Below, piece after piece: positions 5,301 through 12,046 of a DNA stretch of 12,046 bases. The notes under the pieces were generated by a model. The model did no database searches, was not told the DNA's origin, and was given only the letters and a program-made list of their open reading frames with translations. The translations under genes were made by a program, and so were the position numbers. The DNA is from Ruminococcaceae bacterium UBA1405 (GTDB lineage: Bacteria; Bacillota; Clostridia; Oscillospirales; Ruminococcaceae): assembly GCA_002305685.1 (NCBI GenBank), contig DBQB01000056.1, forward strand, positions 1 to 12,046, written 5' to 3'. The first letter of the stretch is position 1. Each line of letters starts with the position of its first letter.

Positions 5301-6731
5301 TTGTTCAACAATATCCATGAAGAATGTGGTGTTTTCGGTATCTACGATCCCAACGGAACCCACCATGTAACCAGCTGTGCTTACACGGCGCTGTACGCTT
5401 TGCAGCATCGCGGTCAGGAGAGCAGCGGTATTGCGGTCAATAACGACGGCCTGATCACCATCCATAAGGATTTGGGATTGGTCCCGGAAGTCTTTAACCG
5501 GGAGATCTTGGATAAACTGGGGGATGGCCAGATTGCAGTGGGCCATGTCCGTTATTCCACCACTGGCAACCACAATCGCAGCAATTCCCAGCCGCTGTTG
5601 GTGCGTCATATCAAAGGGCCGATGGTTCTGGCTCACAACGGAAACCTCACCAATGCCTGGGAGCTGCGGGAGAAATTGGAGCTGTCCGGCGCCATCTTTC
5701 ATACCACCAACGACAGCGAGGTAATCTCCTATATCATCACCGAGGAACGGCTGAAAAACCCTTCCATCGAGACGGCTCTGGAACAGGCGATGTATCAGAT
5801 CAAAGGAGCCTACTCTCTGGTGCTGATGTCCCCTACCAAGCTGATTGCCGCCAGAGACCCCAACGGGTTCCGTCCGCTTTGTATGGGCAAGCTGGACGAC
5901 GCTACCATCTTCGCTTCGGAGAGCTGTGCGCTGGATTCCCTGGGAGCAACCTTTGTGCGGGATCTGGAGCCCGGTGAGATTGTGGTGGTAGATAAAAACG
6001 GCGAGCGGACCATCAAAACCCACTGTAGCACTGCTAAAAGTACCTTGTGTGTGTTTGAATATATCTATTTTGCCCGCCCCGATTCGGTGATCGACGGCGC
6101 CAGCGTCCATAACGCCCGTCTGCGTGCCGGTGCATTTTTGGCGCTGGAGCATCCGGTGCAGGCGGACGTGGTGATCGGCGTGCCGGATTCCGGTTTGGAT
6201 GCCGCGCTGGGCTTTGCCCGGCAGTCTGGTATCCCGTATGGGGTAGGTTTTATCAAAAACCGTTATATCGGGCGCACCTTTATCCAGCCCAACCAGAAAC
6301 AGCGGGAGAATTCGGTGAAGATTAAGCTCAATGCCGTTGCCGCTACTGTAAAGGGAAAACGTGTGGTTCTCATCGACGATTCCATCGTTCGTGGTACCAC
6401 CAGCCAGCGGATTGTGAAACTGCTGCGGGATGCAGGCGCTACCGAGGTACATATGCGCATTTCCAGCCCGCCGTTCATCAGTCCCTGCTATTTTGGCACC
6501 GACATCGACAGCAAGGATAAACTTATCGCCTGTAAGATGAGCGTTGAGGAAATCTGCAAGGAGGTTGGAGCCGACAGCTTGGGATATCTCAGTGTTGGCG
6601 CAGTCAAGCAGATCGCCGAGGGAGCCAACTGCGGCTTCTGTACCGCCTGTTTTGACGGGGAATATCCGGTGGAGGTTCCCTCCGAAGGGCATAAAGATAA
6701 ATTTGAGAGCAAAATCAGCGATAATCTCTGA
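5301..6731 (+). CDS. purF: Amidophosphoribosyltransferase (PurF), Fe-S type
   Basis: First committed step: PRPP plus glutamine to phosphoribosylamine. The protein has 476 residues. An N-terminal Ntn-type glutaminase follows a short propeptide; after cleavage the nucleophile is Cys9 (CGVFGIYD). Further motifs are LQHRGQESSGI (34-44), GHVRYSTTG (81-89), AHNGNLTN (111-118) and NDSEVI (137-142). The transferase half has the PRPP loop VVLIDDSIVRGTTS (355-368). Four Fe-S ligand cysteines of the Bacillus type are present: Cys250, Cys396, Cys444 and Cys447 (CGFC). The start must be TTG at 5301: the in-frame ATG at 5286 runs into a stop after one codon, and gaggtg at 5288-5293 lies seven bases before the TTG. 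No regulatory residue loss is seen; feedback inhibition by purine nucleotides is expected from the family. Confidence 0.96.
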   Translation: MFNNIHEECGVFGIYDPNGTHHVTSCAYTALYALQHRGQESSGIAVNNDGLITIHKDLGLVPEVFNREILDKLGDGQIAVGHVRYSTTGNHNRSNSQPLLVRHIKGPMVLAHNGNLTNAWELREKLELSGAIFHTTNDSEVISYIITEERLKNPSIETALEQAMYQIKGAYSLVLMSPTKLIAARDPNGFRPLCMGKLDDATIFASESCALDSLGATFVRDLEPGEIVVVDKNGERTIKTHCSTAKSTLCVFEYIYFARPDSVIDGASVHNARLRAGAFLALEHPVQADVVIGVPDSGLDAALGFARQSGIPYGVGFIKNRYIGRTFIQPNQKQRENSVKIKLNAVAATVKGKRVVLIDDSIVRGTTSQRIVKLLRDAGATEVHMRISSPPFISPCYFGTDIDSKDKLIACKMSVEEICKEVGADSLGYLSVGAVKQIAEGANCGFCTACFDGEYPVEVPSEGHKDKFESKISDNL

Positions 6732-6890
6732 AATCGATCACAGGATTTTTTCTGAGAAAAAGCCAATCAAAGGCGGCTCAGTGGCGGCTTTCCCCCTTGG
6801 ATGCACCACCCGAACCGCCTGTTTGACTTTCCCGGCAGCGATCCAGGATGGCGCTTTCTCATAATAATTTGATAGGAGGATACAATCTCC
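6732..6890 (+). other. Structured 159-base spacer between purF and purM
   Basis: No gene is seen here. An AT hairpin (tttttct / agaaaaa around 6746-6760), a possible aaagcc (6759-6764) / ggcttt (6786-6791) pairing and a second candidate ggcgg (6783-6787) / ccgcc (6815-6819) compete with one another. None carries a T-run, so no terminator. A TTGACT at 6823-6828 lacks a -10. The purM ribosome site aggagg lies near the end. Confidence 0.35.
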
Positions 6891-7937
6891 ATGAGCAAAA
6901 GCTATAGCGACAGTTACAAAGCGGCGGGCGTGGACGTTACCGCCGGATACAAAGCGGTGGAACTGATGAAAGCCCATGTGGCCCGTACCATGACCTCCGG
7001 TGTGGTCAGTGGTATCGGTGGATTTGGCGGTCTGTTTGAGCTGGACATGACCGGACTGACCCACCCGGTGCTGGTTTCCGGTACCGACGGGGTGGGAACC
7101 AAATTAAAACTGGCCTTTTTGATGGATAAGCACGACACAGTTGGCATCGACTGCGTTGCCATGTGCGTCAACGATATTGTTTGCTGCGGCGCAAAGCCTC
7201 TGATTTTCTTGGACTATGTGGCGGTGGGTAAGAATTTCCCCGAAAAGATCGCTACCATCGTTTCCGGTGTGGCGGAGGGTTGTGTACAGGCAGGTGCCGC
7301 TCTCATCGGTGGTGAGACCGCCGAGATGCCCGGATTCTATCCCGAGGATGAATACGATCTAGCCGGTTTCTCGGTGGGCGTGGTGGATAAGTCCAAGATT
7401 CTGGACAATGCCTCGGTCAAACCCGGCGATGCGGTGATCTCTCTGGCCTCCTCCGGCGTCCATTCCAATGGATTCTCCCTGGTGCGTAAGGTATTCGATG
7501 TGGAAAAGACCGGCAAGGAAGGACTGGGAATGTACTCCGACGAACTGGGCGCCACCCTGGGCGAGACGCTGCTGACCCCCACCAAAATTTATGTCAAGCC
7601 GCTTCTGAAACTCTTTGAGCAGGTACAGGTGAAAGCCATCTCCCACATCACCGGAGGCGGTTTCTACGAGAATATTCCCCGCGCACTGCCGGAAGGCTGC
7701 AAGGTGGTTGTGGACAAGAGCAGTCTGGATGTTCTGCCCATCTTCCGTATGATCCAGCGGGTGGGTAATATTCCGGAGCGGGATATGTTCAACACCTTTA
7801 ATATGGGCACTGGTATGTGTGTGATTGTGGCAAAAGAGCAGGCGGATTTGGCGGTTTCCATTCTCTGCCAGAACGGAGAAAAGGCCAAGGTTATTGGCGA
7901 GATTGCCGCTGGAGAAACCGGTGTGGAGATACTGTAA
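6891..7937 (+). CDS. purM: Phosphoribosylformylglycinamidine cyclo-ligase (PurM)
   Basis: Step 5: ATP-dependent ring closure of FGAM to AIR. The protein has 348 residues, normal for PurM. Motifs: LVSGTDGVGTKLK (61-73), GIDCVAMCVNDIV (85-97), ALIGGETAEMPG (137-148), DLAGFSVG (156-163), SSGVHSNGFSLVRK (about 191-204) and HITGGGF near residue 255. These cover both halves of the ATP-grasp-unrelated PurM/PurL fold. aggagg is about a dozen bases upstream of the ATG, a little far but usable. Only one base separates its stop from purN, so the two are translationally close. Its substrate-forming partner PurL/PurQ/PurS is not in the window. Confidence 0.97.
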   Translation: MSKSYSDSYKAAGVDVTAGYKAVELMKAHVARTMTSGVVSGIGGFGGLFELDMTGLTHPVLVSGTDGVGTKLKLAFLMDKHDTVGIDCVAMCVNDIVCCGAKPLIFLDYVAVGKNFPEKIATIVSGVAEGCVQAGAALIGGETAEMPGFYPEDEYDLAGFSVGVVDKSKILDNASVKPGDAVISLASSGVHSNGFSLVRKVFDVEKTGKEGLGMYSDELGATLGETLLTPTKIYVKPLLKLFEQVQVKAISHITGGGFYENIPRALPEGCKVVVDKSSLDVLPIFRMIQRVGNIPERDMFNTFNMGTGMCVIVAKEQADLAVSILCQNGEKAKVIGEIAAGETGVEIL

Positions 7938-7938
7938 T

Positions 7939-8550
7939 ATGGAAAAGAAACGGATTGCGGTGCTGGTATCCGGCGGTGGAACCAATTTGCAGGCGCTGCT
8001 GGACGCCCAGAAAAGCGGTATCATCTCTCACGGGGAGATTGTGCTGGTGATTGCCTCCAACTCCAAAGCCTATGCCTTGGAGCGGGCAAAACAAAATGGA
8101 GTGGAAGCGATGGTCATCGGGCGCAAGCGTTATGCCAGCGACGAGGCCTTTGAGCAGGCCATGCTGGATACCCTGGAAAGCCATCGGATTGATCTGGTGG
8201 TCCTTGCCGGATATCTGTCCTATGTGGGCAACCGTCTGACACAAGCGTATGAGAAACGGATTCTCAACATCCATCCCTCCCTGATCCCTTCCTTCTGTGG
8301 TAAGGGCTTTTATGGGCTGAAGGTTCATGAGGCAGCGCTAAGCTATGGGGTGAAGGTTACCGGCGCCACGGTGCATTTTGTCAATGAAATCTTTGACGGC
8401 GGGCAGATTGTGCTGCAAAAAGCGGTGGAGGTCCTTCCTGGTGATACCCCGGAACTGCTTCAGCGCCGGGTGATGGAACAGGCGGAATGGAAGATCCTTC
8501 CCCAGGCGGTGGAGATGTTCTGTGCCGGAGAGATCGGTCCCAACGCATAG
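7939..8550 (+). CDS. purN: Phosphoribosylglycinamide formyltransferase (PurN)
   Basis: Step 3: transfer of a formyl group from 10-formyl-THF to GAR. The protein has 203 residues. The phosphate-binding loop VLVSGGGTNLQAL is at 8-20. The catalytic triad of the family is intact: Asn110 and His112 in NIHPSLIPSF, and Asp153 in FDGG. GATVHFVNE precedes it. The folate loop reads LAGYLSYVG where many species have LAGFMRIL, a common variation. The frame is open further upstream (to 7825) but that overlaps purM; ATG 7939 follows the purM stop after one base, with ggag inside the end of purM as ribosome site, implying translational coupling. Confidence 0.96.
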   Translation: MEKKRIAVLVSGGGTNLQALLDAQKSGIISHGEIVLVIASNSKAYALERAKQNGVEAMVIGRKRYASDEAFEQAMLDTLESHRIDLVVLAGYLSYVGNRLTQAYEKRILNIHPSLIPSFCGKGFYGLKVHEAALSYGVKVTGATVHFVNEIFDGGQIVLQKAVEVLPGDTPELLQRRVMEQAEWKILPQAVEMFCAGEIGPNA

Positions 8551-8560
8551 GAAGGTGCGA

Positions 8561-8616
8561 CGGCGGCACAAAGGATCGGTCAGCAGTTTTTCTGTTGGTA
8601 TCCGGAAAAGCCGCCG
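8561..8616 (+). other. Three-stage hairpin between purN and the IMP cyclohydrolase gene
   Basis: Nested inverted repeats: an outer perfect stem cggcggc (8561-8567) / gccgccg (8610-8616), a middle ggat (8573-8576) / atcc (8600-8603), and an inner cagcag (8581-8586) / ctgttg (8592-8597) with loop ttttt. No T-run follows. It may be a processing or stability element that separates upstream from downstream mRNA halves. It ends 30 bases before the ribosome site of the next gene. Confidence 0.5.
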
Positions 8617-8659
8617 GTTATGAGTTTTGTGATTAAGCTACCGACAAAGGAGAATATAT

Positions 8660-9358
8660 ATGCAGATTTGTTTGGAGCAGGCGCTGAAAGAGAACAGCTA
8701 TCCCGGAAGAGGAATTATTCTGGGACGCCATGCCGACGGGGAGCACGCTGTTATCGCATATTTCATCATGGGACGCAGCGAAAACAGCCGCAACCGCGTG
8801 TTTGTGGAGCAGCAGGGCGGTATTCGTACCCAGGCCTTTGATCCTGCCAAGCTGGTGGACCCGTCTTTGGTGATCTATGCGCCGGTGCGGGTGTTGGGGG
8901 AGACTACCATCGTCACCAACGGCGATCAGACCGACACCATCTATGATTTTATGGCGCAGGGAAAGACCTTTGAGGATGCCCTGCGGACCCGGACCTTTGA
9001 GCCGGACCCGCCGAACTTCACCCCTCGCATTTCTGGTATCCTGCGGGGATTTGATTACCGCCTTTCCATCCTGAAGAGTGCGGACTCAAACCCGGATGCG
9101 GTGCGGCGGTATTTCTTTGAGTACATGGCGCCCATAGCCGGACAGGGTCATTTTATCCATACCTATCAGTGTGACGGTAATCCCATCCCCTCCTTTGCAG
9201 GAGAGCCGGAACAGGTGGAACTCACTGGTGATATCGACGCCTTTACCTCTATGCTCTGGTCCAGCCTGAACCAGGATAACAAGGTGTCCCTCTTTACCCG
9301 GTATATCCACGTTCCCACTGGAGCGGTGGAGACGCGTATCGTCAATAAAAACCAGTAA
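8660..9358 (+). CDS. purO: IMP cyclohydrolase, PurO-like family
   Basis: Step 10: ring closure of FAICAR to IMP. The 232-residue protein is not related to the MGS-like domain of PurH. It shows the pattern of the IMP cyclohydrolase (PurO-like) family first known from archaea: a start of the type GRGIILGR (16-23), the conserved SRNRVF (43-48), TIVTNGDQTDTIYD (83-96) and RTFEPDPPNFTPRISG (111-126), followed by a second half with FFEYMAPIAGQGHFIHTYQCDG (152-173). aaaggag lies seven bases before the ATG. It stands directly before a stand-alone AICAR transformylase, and the two together replace bifunctional PurH. The symbol purO is given by family; catalytic equivalence is inferred from family and context. 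Confidence 0.87.
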   Translation: MQICLEQALKENSYPGRGIILGRHADGEHAVIAYFIMGRSENSRNRVFVEQQGGIRTQAFDPAKLVDPSLVIYAPVRVLGETTIVTNGDQTDTIYDFMAQGKTFEDALRTRTFEPDPPNFTPRISGILRGFDYRLSILKSADSNPDAVRRYFFEYMAPIAGQGHFIHTYQCDGNPIPSFAGEPEQVELTGDIDAFTSMLWSSLNQDNKVSLFTRYIHVPTGAVETRIVNKNQ

Positions 9359-9421
9359 TTGTTCGCTTCTCCGTCCCCTGGGGGGACAGAAAAGCCGTAC
9401 CGTGAAAGGAGTTTTCTTGTC

Positions 9422-10600
9422 ATGGCCAATGAAATGCAGTTGAAATATGGATGCAATCCCAATCAGAAACCTTCCCGGGTGTTTATGGCGGATGGATCCG
9501 ATCTGCCCATCACCGTGCTCAGCGGGCGTCCCGGTTACATCAACCTGCTGGATGCCCTCAACAGCTGGCAGCTGGTCAAGGAGCTGAAAGAGGCGACCGG
9601 CATGGCGGCGGCCGCTTCCTTTAAGCACGTCAGCCCGGCGGGCGCCGCCATCGGCCTGCCGCTGAGCGATGTGCTCAAAAAGATCTATTACACCGGCAAG
9701 GAGGAGCTGACCCCTCTGGCCTGCGCTTATGCCCGCGCCCGCGGCGCGGACCGTATGAGTTCCTACGGCGATTTTGTGGCGCTGTCGGATATCTGCGATC
9801 TTTCCACTGCCAAGATGATTCACCGGGAGGTATCCGACGGTGTGATTGCCCCCGGATACACCGATGAGGCGCTGGCGCTGCTGAGAGACAAACGTAAAGG
9901 CAGCTACAACGTCATCCAGATTGATCCCAATTACAAACCCGATCCCATCGAGCGCAAACAGGTGTTTGGCGTTACCTTTGAGCAGGGGAGAAACGAGATT
10001 CATCTGGACGAAAGCATCCTGACCAATCTGGTCACCGAAAACAAAACCCTCACCGAAAATCAGAAGCGTGATCTGCTCATTGCGCTGATTACTCTAAAGT
10101 ACACCCAATCCAATTCAGTGTGCTATGTCAAGGATGGACAGGCCATCGGCATTGGCGCCGGTCAGCAGTCCAGAATCCACTGCACCCGGTTGGCCGGCAA
10201 CAAGGCGGATATCTGGTGGCTGCGGCAGCATCCCAAGGTGTTGGCGCTGCCCTTCAAAAAAGGACTCAAGCGCCCTGACCGGGATAATACCATCGATGTT
10301 TATATTTCGGACGACTATATGGACGTGCTGGCGGATGGTATCTGGGAGAACTTCTTTACCGAAAAGCCAGAACCTCTCAGCCGGGAGGAGAAACGTGCCT
10401 GGCTGGAACAGCTTACCGATGTGGCACTGGGCTCCGACGCTTTCTTCCCCTTCGGGGACAACATTGAGCGGGCTCATCGCAGCGGCGTGACCTGCATTGC
10501 TCAGCCCGGCGGTTCTATCCGGGACGACAATGTCATCGAAACCTGCAACAAATACGGCATTGCCATGGTATTTAACGGGATTCGTCTGTTCCATCACTGA
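9422..10600 (+). CDS. Stand-alone AICAR transformylase, ATIC-like
   Basis: Step 9: AICAR plus 10-formyl-THF to FAICAR. The 392-residue protein matches only the C-terminal half of bifunctional PurH/ATIC. Visible in order: LKYGCNPNQKP (7-17), SGRPGYINLLDALNSWQLVK (34-53), the catalytic SFKHVSPAGAA (66-76, Lys68-His69), ARARGADRMSSYGDFVALSD (104-123), VSDGVIAPGY (137-146), KYTQSNSVCYVKDGQAIGIGAG (226-247) followed by QQSRIHCTRLAG (248-259), SDAFFPFGDNIERAHRSGV (338-356) and the end RLFHH. Many of these blocks match animal ATIC as I recall it better than typical bacterial PurH. No IMP cyclohydrolase domain precedes it. ATG 9422 has aaaggag (9405-9411) upstream; a TTG at 9359 in frame is rejected. 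Called PurV in some literature, hence no symbol given. Confidence 0.92.
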   Translation: MANEMQLKYGCNPNQKPSRVFMADGSDLPITVLSGRPGYINLLDALNSWQLVKELKEATGMAAAASFKHVSPAGAAIGLPLSDVLKKIYYTGKEELTPLACAYARARGADRMSSYGDFVALSDICDLSTAKMIHREVSDGVIAPGYTDEALALLRDKRKGSYNVIQIDPNYKPDPIERKQVFGVTFEQGRNEIHLDESILTNLVTENKTLTENQKRDLLIALITLKYTQSNSVCYVKDGQAIGIGAGQQSRIHCTRLAGNKADIWWLRQHPKVLALPFKKGLKRPDRDNTIDVYISDDYMDVLADGIWENFFTEKPEPLSREEKRAWLEQLTDVALGSDAFFPFGDNIERAHRSGVTCIAQPGGSIRDDNVIETCNKYGIAMVFNGIRLFHH

Positions 10601-10607
10601 TACTTTG

Positions 10608-10664
10608 CCGGTACGGTACCGGTGATGGATTCCGGGGTCCGGATGTCCGGCCCCGGAATCTTTT
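10608..10664 (+). terminator. Very stable hairpin with short T-run before purD
   Basis: gattccgggg (10628-10637) pairs perfectly with ccccggaatc (10651-10660), and inside it ccgg (10639-10642) pairs with ccgg (10647-10650) around loop atgt with one bulged T. Four Ts follow (10661-10664). A neighbouring near-perfect palindrome, ccggtac-g-gtaccgg, lies just upstream at about 10608-10622. With so few Ts this would end transcription only in part, or serve as a processing or stability stem between the transformylase and purD genes. I see no promoter between it and purD. Confidence 0.6.
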
Positions 10665-10726
10665 GAGCAGGACAAACGCTGTGCAGCAAGCTTGATTTGC
10701 TGCCGGGAAAGGAAGGTACAACGTCA

Positions 10727-11989
10727 ATGGATATACTTGTGGTGGGCGGCGGCGGCCGTGAGCACGCCATCATCAAAAAATTAAAAGAAAGCCCTCTGTG
10801 CGGGCAGATTTATTGCTGCCCTGGAAACGGCGGAATCAGCGCCGATGCCCAATGTTTCCCCATCAAGGCCACCGATATTGAGGCGATGGTACAGTTTGCC
10901 AAGGAGAAAAAGGTGGAGCTGGTGGTGGTAGCCCCCGACGATCCTCTGGTTCTGGGGATGGCGGACGCCATGCGCCAGCAGGGATTCCTGGTATTTGGAC
11001 CCAGCGCCAAGGCGGCTGCCATTGAGGGCAGCAAGGTCTTTTCCAAGGGACTGATGAAAAAATACGGGATTCCCACCGCCTCCTATGAAGTCTTTTCCGA
11101 CCCTAAGCAGGCGGCGGAATATGTGACCGAAAAGAATACCTTCCCCATTGTCATCAAAGCAGACGGTCTGGCACTGGGCAAGGGGGTTATCATTGCCAAC
11201 TCTTTGGAGGAAGCGCTGGAGGGTATCCACTCCATAATGGAGGACAAAATTTTCGGCAAGAGCGGCAACAGCATCGTGGTGGAAGAGTTTCTCACCGGAC
11301 CGGAAGTTTCGGTGCTGGCCTTCACCGATTCCAAGGTGGTGCGGCCGATGATCTCCTCCATGGACCATAAGCGGGCTTATGATAATGATCAGGGGCTCAA
11401 TACCGGTGGAATGGGAACCATTTCCCCCAATCCCCACTATACCCAGGAGATGGCGCAGCAGGCCATGGAACGGATTTTCCTTCCCACCATCGACGCCATG
11501 AACCGGGAAGGCCGTCCTTTCAAGGGATGCCTGTATTTTGGGCTGATGCTCACCCCAAAAGGTCCTTATGTCATCGAATACAACTGCCGTTTCGGAGACC
11601 CTGAAACCCAGGTGGTGCTCCCGATGCTGGAAACCGATCTCATTGAGATTATGAAAGCCATCGAGAATGAGACCCTTTCCCAGTTGGAGATCTGCTGGAA
11701 GGATGGCGCCTGCGCCTGTGTGGTGATGGCCAGCGGCGGTTATCCTCAGAAATATGAAACCGGAAAGCTGATTTCCGGTCTGGATGAGAATGGACAGCTC
11801 CCCGGCGTCACCGTCTATCATGCAGGTACCAAGAAGGATGCCGACGGTTATAAGACTGCCGGCGGACGGGTTTTGGGTGTCACCGCCTGCGGCCGTGACC
11901 TGGAGGAAGCGCTGCAAAAAGCCTATGCGGGTGTCCATCAGATTTCCTTTGACAAGGCACATTACCGCAAAGATATTGGACGGCGGTAA
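10727..11989 (+). CDS. purD: Phosphoribosylamine-glycine ligase (PurD)
   Basis: Step 2: ATP-dependent joining of phosphoribosylamine and glycine to GAR. The protein has 420 residues, full length. An N-terminal Rossmann-like domain has VVGGGGREHAI (5-15) and PGNGGI (32-37). VAPDDPLVLGMAD (68-80) replaces the more usual GPE-x-PLV pattern. FGPSAKAAAIEGSKVFSK (90-107) leads into the ATP-grasp domain: PIVIKADGLALGKGV (140-154), SSMDHKRAYDNDQGLNTGGMG (210-230) and NCRFGDPETQ (about 287-296). ATG 10727 has aaaggaagg upstream; the in-frame TTG at 10697 is not needed. Last gene visible in the operon; spacing of 126 bases from the preceding gene includes the strong hairpin. PurL would be the expected next gene. 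Confidence 0.96.
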   Translation: MDILVVGGGGREHAIIKKLKESPLCGQIYCCPGNGGISADAQCFPIKATDIEAMVQFAKEKKVELVVVAPDDPLVLGMADAMRQQGFLVFGPSAKAAAIEGSKVFSKGLMKKYGIPTASYEVFSDPKQAAEYVTEKNTFPIVIKADGLALGKGVIIANSLEEALEGIHSIMEDKIFGKSGNSIVVEEFLTGPEVSVLAFTDSKVVRPMISSMDHKRAYDNDQGLNTGGMGTISPNPHYTQEMAQQAMERIFLPTIDAMNREGRPFKGCLYFGLMLTPKGPYVIEYNCRFGDPETQVVLPMLETDLIEIMKAIENETLSQLEICWKDGACACVVMASGGYPQKYETGKLISGLDENGQLPGVTVYHAGTKKDADGYKTAGGRVLGVTACGRDLEEALQKAYAGVHQISFDKAHYRKDIGRR

Positions 11990-12046
11990 AAATAGTCTTT
12001 GATTCTGTCGATAAAATGTAACAAAGGGCCCGTTGCAGAATTGAAA
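11990..12046. other. Short tail after purD without gene
   Basis: These 57 bases run to the window edge. A small gggccc palindrome is present. I see no hairpin with T-run and no ribosome site, so whether the operon continues cannot be told. Confidence 0.5.

Noticed and set aside
5217..6692. Antisense open frame of 491 codons opposite purF
   Set aside because: No ribosome site or family motif; the + strand carries intact PurF motifs throughout, and GC-rich codon use leaves the opposite frame open.
6823..6850. Promoter suggested by TTGACT upstream of purM
   Set aside because: The -10 position reads aggatg, with no TATAAT-like sequence near.
10781..11962. Antisense open frame of 393 codons opposite purD
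   Set aside because: Shadow of purD: no start signal or recognisable protein pattern, while purD is complete on the + strand.

Overview
The window reads as a chromosomal segment of an anaerobic Firmicute, most likely a member of the Clostridia (Oscillospiraceae/Ruminococcaceae-like). This is inferred from strong purine-rich Shine-Dalgarno sites, moderately GC-rich codon use, a Bacillus-type Fe-S PurF, and a purine operon in which step 9 and step 10 enzymes are separate proteins. The genus cannot be told from the sequence alone. All convincing genes are on the + strand; the long antisense open frames are shadows.

Left part (1-2530): a probable tail of an upstream gene, then a small PadR-family regulator, a short NfeD-type membrane protein, a stomatin-like SPFH protein with an unusually regular 11-residue repeat array, and a small one-TM protein resembling DUF2500. 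This looks like a membrane-organisation module (NfeD plus SPFH) with a transcriptional regulator. It closes at an intrinsic terminator at 2509-2530.

Middle (2548-3440): an aminoglycoside 3-N-acetyltransferase-family enzyme with its own strong extended -10 promoter, which also fixes its start at 2627.

Purine leader (3440-3966): two hairpins, a sigma-A-type promoter whose -35 lies in a dyad (ATTCAA-N7-TTGAAT), a short leader ORF with an excellent ribosome site (3670-3864), and a strong intrinsic terminator directly after that ORF and before purE. The layout suggests attenuation of the downstream operon. I recognise no known riboswitch in it.

Purine operon (3967-11989): purE, purC, purF, purM, purN, a PurO-type IMP cyclohydrolase, a stand-alone AICAR transformylase and purD. 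Together they cover de novo IMP synthesis except FGAM synthase (PurL/Q/S) and adenylosuccinate lyase (PurB); PurK is also absent. Instead of the usual fused PurH, the last two steps are done by an archaeal-type PurO-like cyclohydrolase and a transformylase whose sequence resembles the C-terminal half of animal ATIC. Several spacers inside the operon hold stable hairpins, the strongest just before purD (10628-10660). The last 57 bases after purD hold no gene I can see.
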